A DNA stretch of 35,962 bases from the NCBI RefSeq assembly GCF_000711885.1, contig NZ_JONK01000039.1, positions 1-35,962 of the forward strand. The letters are read 5' to 3'. Both the position numbers and the translations under genes were made by a program. The notes beneath the pieces are model-generated. The model did no database searches. It saw only the letters and a list, made by a program, of their open reading frames with translations, and had not been told where the DNA came from. Shown here one piece after another: positions 34,712-35,962 of the stretch (position 1 is the stretch's first letter; each line of letters begins with the position of its first letter). The stretch is from Chromobacterium haemolyticum DSM 19808. Lineage in GTDB: Bacteria; Pseudomonadota; Gammaproteobacteria; Burkholderiales; Chromobacteriaceae.

Positions 34712-35617
34712 ATGGTCCGTTTCGAAGATTTGCAGGTATTCGTCCGCGCCGCGGACAACGGCAGCCTGTCCGCCGCGGCGCGTCAGCTGGACCTGAGCCC
34801 GGCGGTGGCCAGCGCGGCGCTGAAGCGGCTGGAAAAAACCGTGGGCGCGCAATTGCTGGCGCGTTCCACCCGCAGTCTGCGGCTGACGCTGGCCGGAGAG
34901 CGCTATCTGGCCCATGCGCGCGCGGCGCTGGAGGCGGTGGAAGCCGGCGGCCAGGCGCTGGCCTTGCAGCGGCAGGCGCTGAGCGGGGAATTGTCGCTGT
35001 CCATGCCGTCGGACCTGGGGCGCAGCCGGCTGCGCGGCTGGCTGGACGCTTTCCTTGAGCGGCACGCCGGCTTGCGCCTGCAATTGCGGATCAGCGACAG
35101 GGTGGCGGATTTGTACCGGCAGCCGGTGGACGTGGCCTTGCGCTACGGCGTGCCGGAGGATTCCAGCCTGGTGGCTTTGCCGCTGGCGCCGGACAACCGC
35201 CGGGTGTTGTGCGCATCGCCGGACTACCTGGCGCGCCACGGCCGGCCGCAGTCGCCGCAGGAACTACGCCGCCATCAATGCCTGCGCTTGGTGTTGGGCT
35301 CTGCGCTGCACGAGCGTTGGAGTTTCAGCCAGGGCCAACAGCGGGAGCTGGTGACGGTGGACGGCCGCAGACAGAGCGACGACGGCGAAGTGGTGAGGCG
35401 TTGGGCGCTGGAGGGGTTGGGGATTGCCTATAAATCGCGGCTGGACGCGCTGGACGACTTGCGCGCCGGCCGTCTGCTGCCTTTGCTGGAGGACTGGCAG
35501 ACCGAGGCCGCGCCGCTGTGCTTGGTGATTCCGCATCGCCTGATGCTGTCGCCGGCGGTGGCGGCGCTGCGCGAGCATTTGCAGGCTTGCTTGCAGGATT
35601 ACCTGGCTGCGCCTTGA
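34712..35617 (+). CDS. LysR-family transcriptional regulator (301 aa)
   Basis: The N-terminal winged helix-turn-helix is typical: MVRFEDLQVFVRAADNGSLSAAARQ, then LSPAVASAALKRLEKTVGAQLLARSTRSLRLT (about residues 1-60). A periplasmic-binding-like effector domain covers about 90-295. The length of 301 residues is standard when the start is taken at the ATG at 34712; the frame extends upstream to 34604, but that part lies in the intergenic region and does not look coding. The ribosome binding site is weak. Its orientation suggests control of the divergent dehydrogenase gene; the inducer is unknown. Confidence 0.92.
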   Translation: MVRFEDLQVFVRAADNGSLSAAARQLDLSPAVASAALKRLEKTVGAQLLARSTRSLRLTLAGERYLAHARAALEAVEAGGQALALQRQALSGELSLSMPSDLGRSRLRGWLDAFLERHAGLRLQLRISDRVADLYRQPVDVALRYGVPEDSSLVALPLAPDNRRVLCASPDYLARHGRPQSPQELRRHQCLRLVLGSALHERWSFSQGQQRELVTVDGRRQSDDGEVVRRWALEGLGIAYKSRLDALDDLRAGRLLPLLEDWQTEAAPLCLVIPHRLMLSPAVAALREHLQACLQDYLAAP

Positions 35618-35699
35618 GCGTTGGTTTTCGGTGAGGGAGCGCAGCGATACCCACGCGGAAACGCGATGGGACCGATGCTTGGACCTTGGCGGCGGGGTT

Positions 35700-35730
35700 T
35701 GGTGGGTCTCGCCTGAGGCTCCACCCACCA
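35700..35730. repeat. Inverted repeat between convergent genes
   Basis: TGGTGGGT (35700-35707) pairs with ACCCACCA (35723-35730), with GCC/GGC pairing possible inside the loop. It sits between the convergent stops of the LysR gene and the last partial gene and may end transcripts from both sides, though no T-tract is present. Confidence 0.45.
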
Positions 35731-35737
35731 GCTTAGG

Positions 35738-35962
35738 TCAGCGATTGCGCAGGCGGATGCGACGGAAGCGTGCTTCCAGGCTGAGCCGTTGTCCCAGCGC
35801 CAGATAGAGCTGGTGTTGGCTATCGACATGGCGGTAGACCCTGACCCGGTCGGCACCCAACAGCATCATGATTTCCAGATAGTTGAAGAAACCCATCCAC
35901 TGGCCGCGTCCGTCGCGGTCGTCAAAATCGATGTCGCGCGCCACGCGGCTGAGCAGGCCTTT
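35738..35962 (-). CDS. C-terminal end of an unrecognised protein (partial, 74 aa)
   Basis: The frame is open to the window edge, so only the C-terminus is seen; the gene begins beyond 35962. The GTG near 35944 is probably an internal Val codon. The sequence (for example DFDDRDGRGQWMGFFNYLEIMM, then LGADRVRVYRHVDSQHQLYLALG) ends in an Arg-rich tail. I do not recognise the family. It converges on the LysR gene. Confidence 0.55.
   Translation of the reverse strand, partial: KGLLSRVARDIDFDDRDGRGQWMGFFNYLEIMMLLGADRVRVYRHVDSQHQLYLALGQRLSLEARFRRIRLRNR

Overview
The window reads as chromosomal DNA from a high-GC betaproteobacterium, most likely Chromobacterium (C. violaceum or a close relative). The basis is recalled protein similarity, the uniformly GC-rich third codon positions, and the presence of an Inv/Spa-type type III secretion system (T3SS) matching the described Chromobacterium island Cpi-1. 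No database search was possible, so family names rest on motifs, gene order and remembered Salmonella SPI-1 sequences.

Layout. Positions 1-771 hold two small unrecognised genes on the + strand. Positions 831-8216 hold a - strand block: a di-haem c-type cytochrome lipoprotein, a GMC flavoprotein 10 bases downstream of it, then, after a 413-base gap with a large imperfect inverted repeat, a patatin-like lipase whose catalytic Ser and Asp are split by a membrane domain. Positions 8620-29989 are a + strand T3SS island in exact SPI-1 order: invF-invG-invE | invA | invB-invC-invI-invJ-spaO-spaP | spaQ-spaR-spaS | sicA-sipB-sipC | sipD | sipA-iacP. Bars mark the places where tightly packed or overlapping genes are interrupted by intercistronic inverted repeats, including a textbook intrinsic terminator between invE and invA. 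Positions 29941-33001 hold a - strand two-component pair: an RcsB-like regulator followed by a BvgS/EvgS-like hybrid kinase, whose 3' end overlaps iacP by 49 bases. A gap with hairpins and a 140-base MITE follows. The window ends with a zinc-type alcohol dehydrogenase-like gene, a divergent LysR regulator, and the C-terminal end of an unrecognised gene that runs out of the window.

How the genes work together. InvG is the outer ring. InvA and SpaP/Q/R/S form the export gate. InvC, InvI and SpaO form the ATPase and sorting platform. InvJ sets needle length and InvE is the gatekeeper. SipB/C/D are the translocon and SicA is their chaperone and probable InvF co-activator. InvB is the probable SipA chaperone, and IacP is an acyl-carrier-like protein. 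The needle, inner rod and inner rings (prgHIJK/org), the pilotin (invH), a HilA-like activator and sicP/sptP are absent from the window, so the machine must be completed from another locus.

Most noteworthy: SipA is about 200 residues longer than the Salmonella protein and appears to carry a duplicated C-terminal actin-binding domain. spaO has a strong internal ribosome binding site and ATG at codon 203. A MITE has inserted exactly at the stop codon of the dehydrogenase gene, with its target duplication supplying that stop. A tandemly duplicated 127-base hairpin element separates spaP from spaQ, with a third relative between sipD and sipA.
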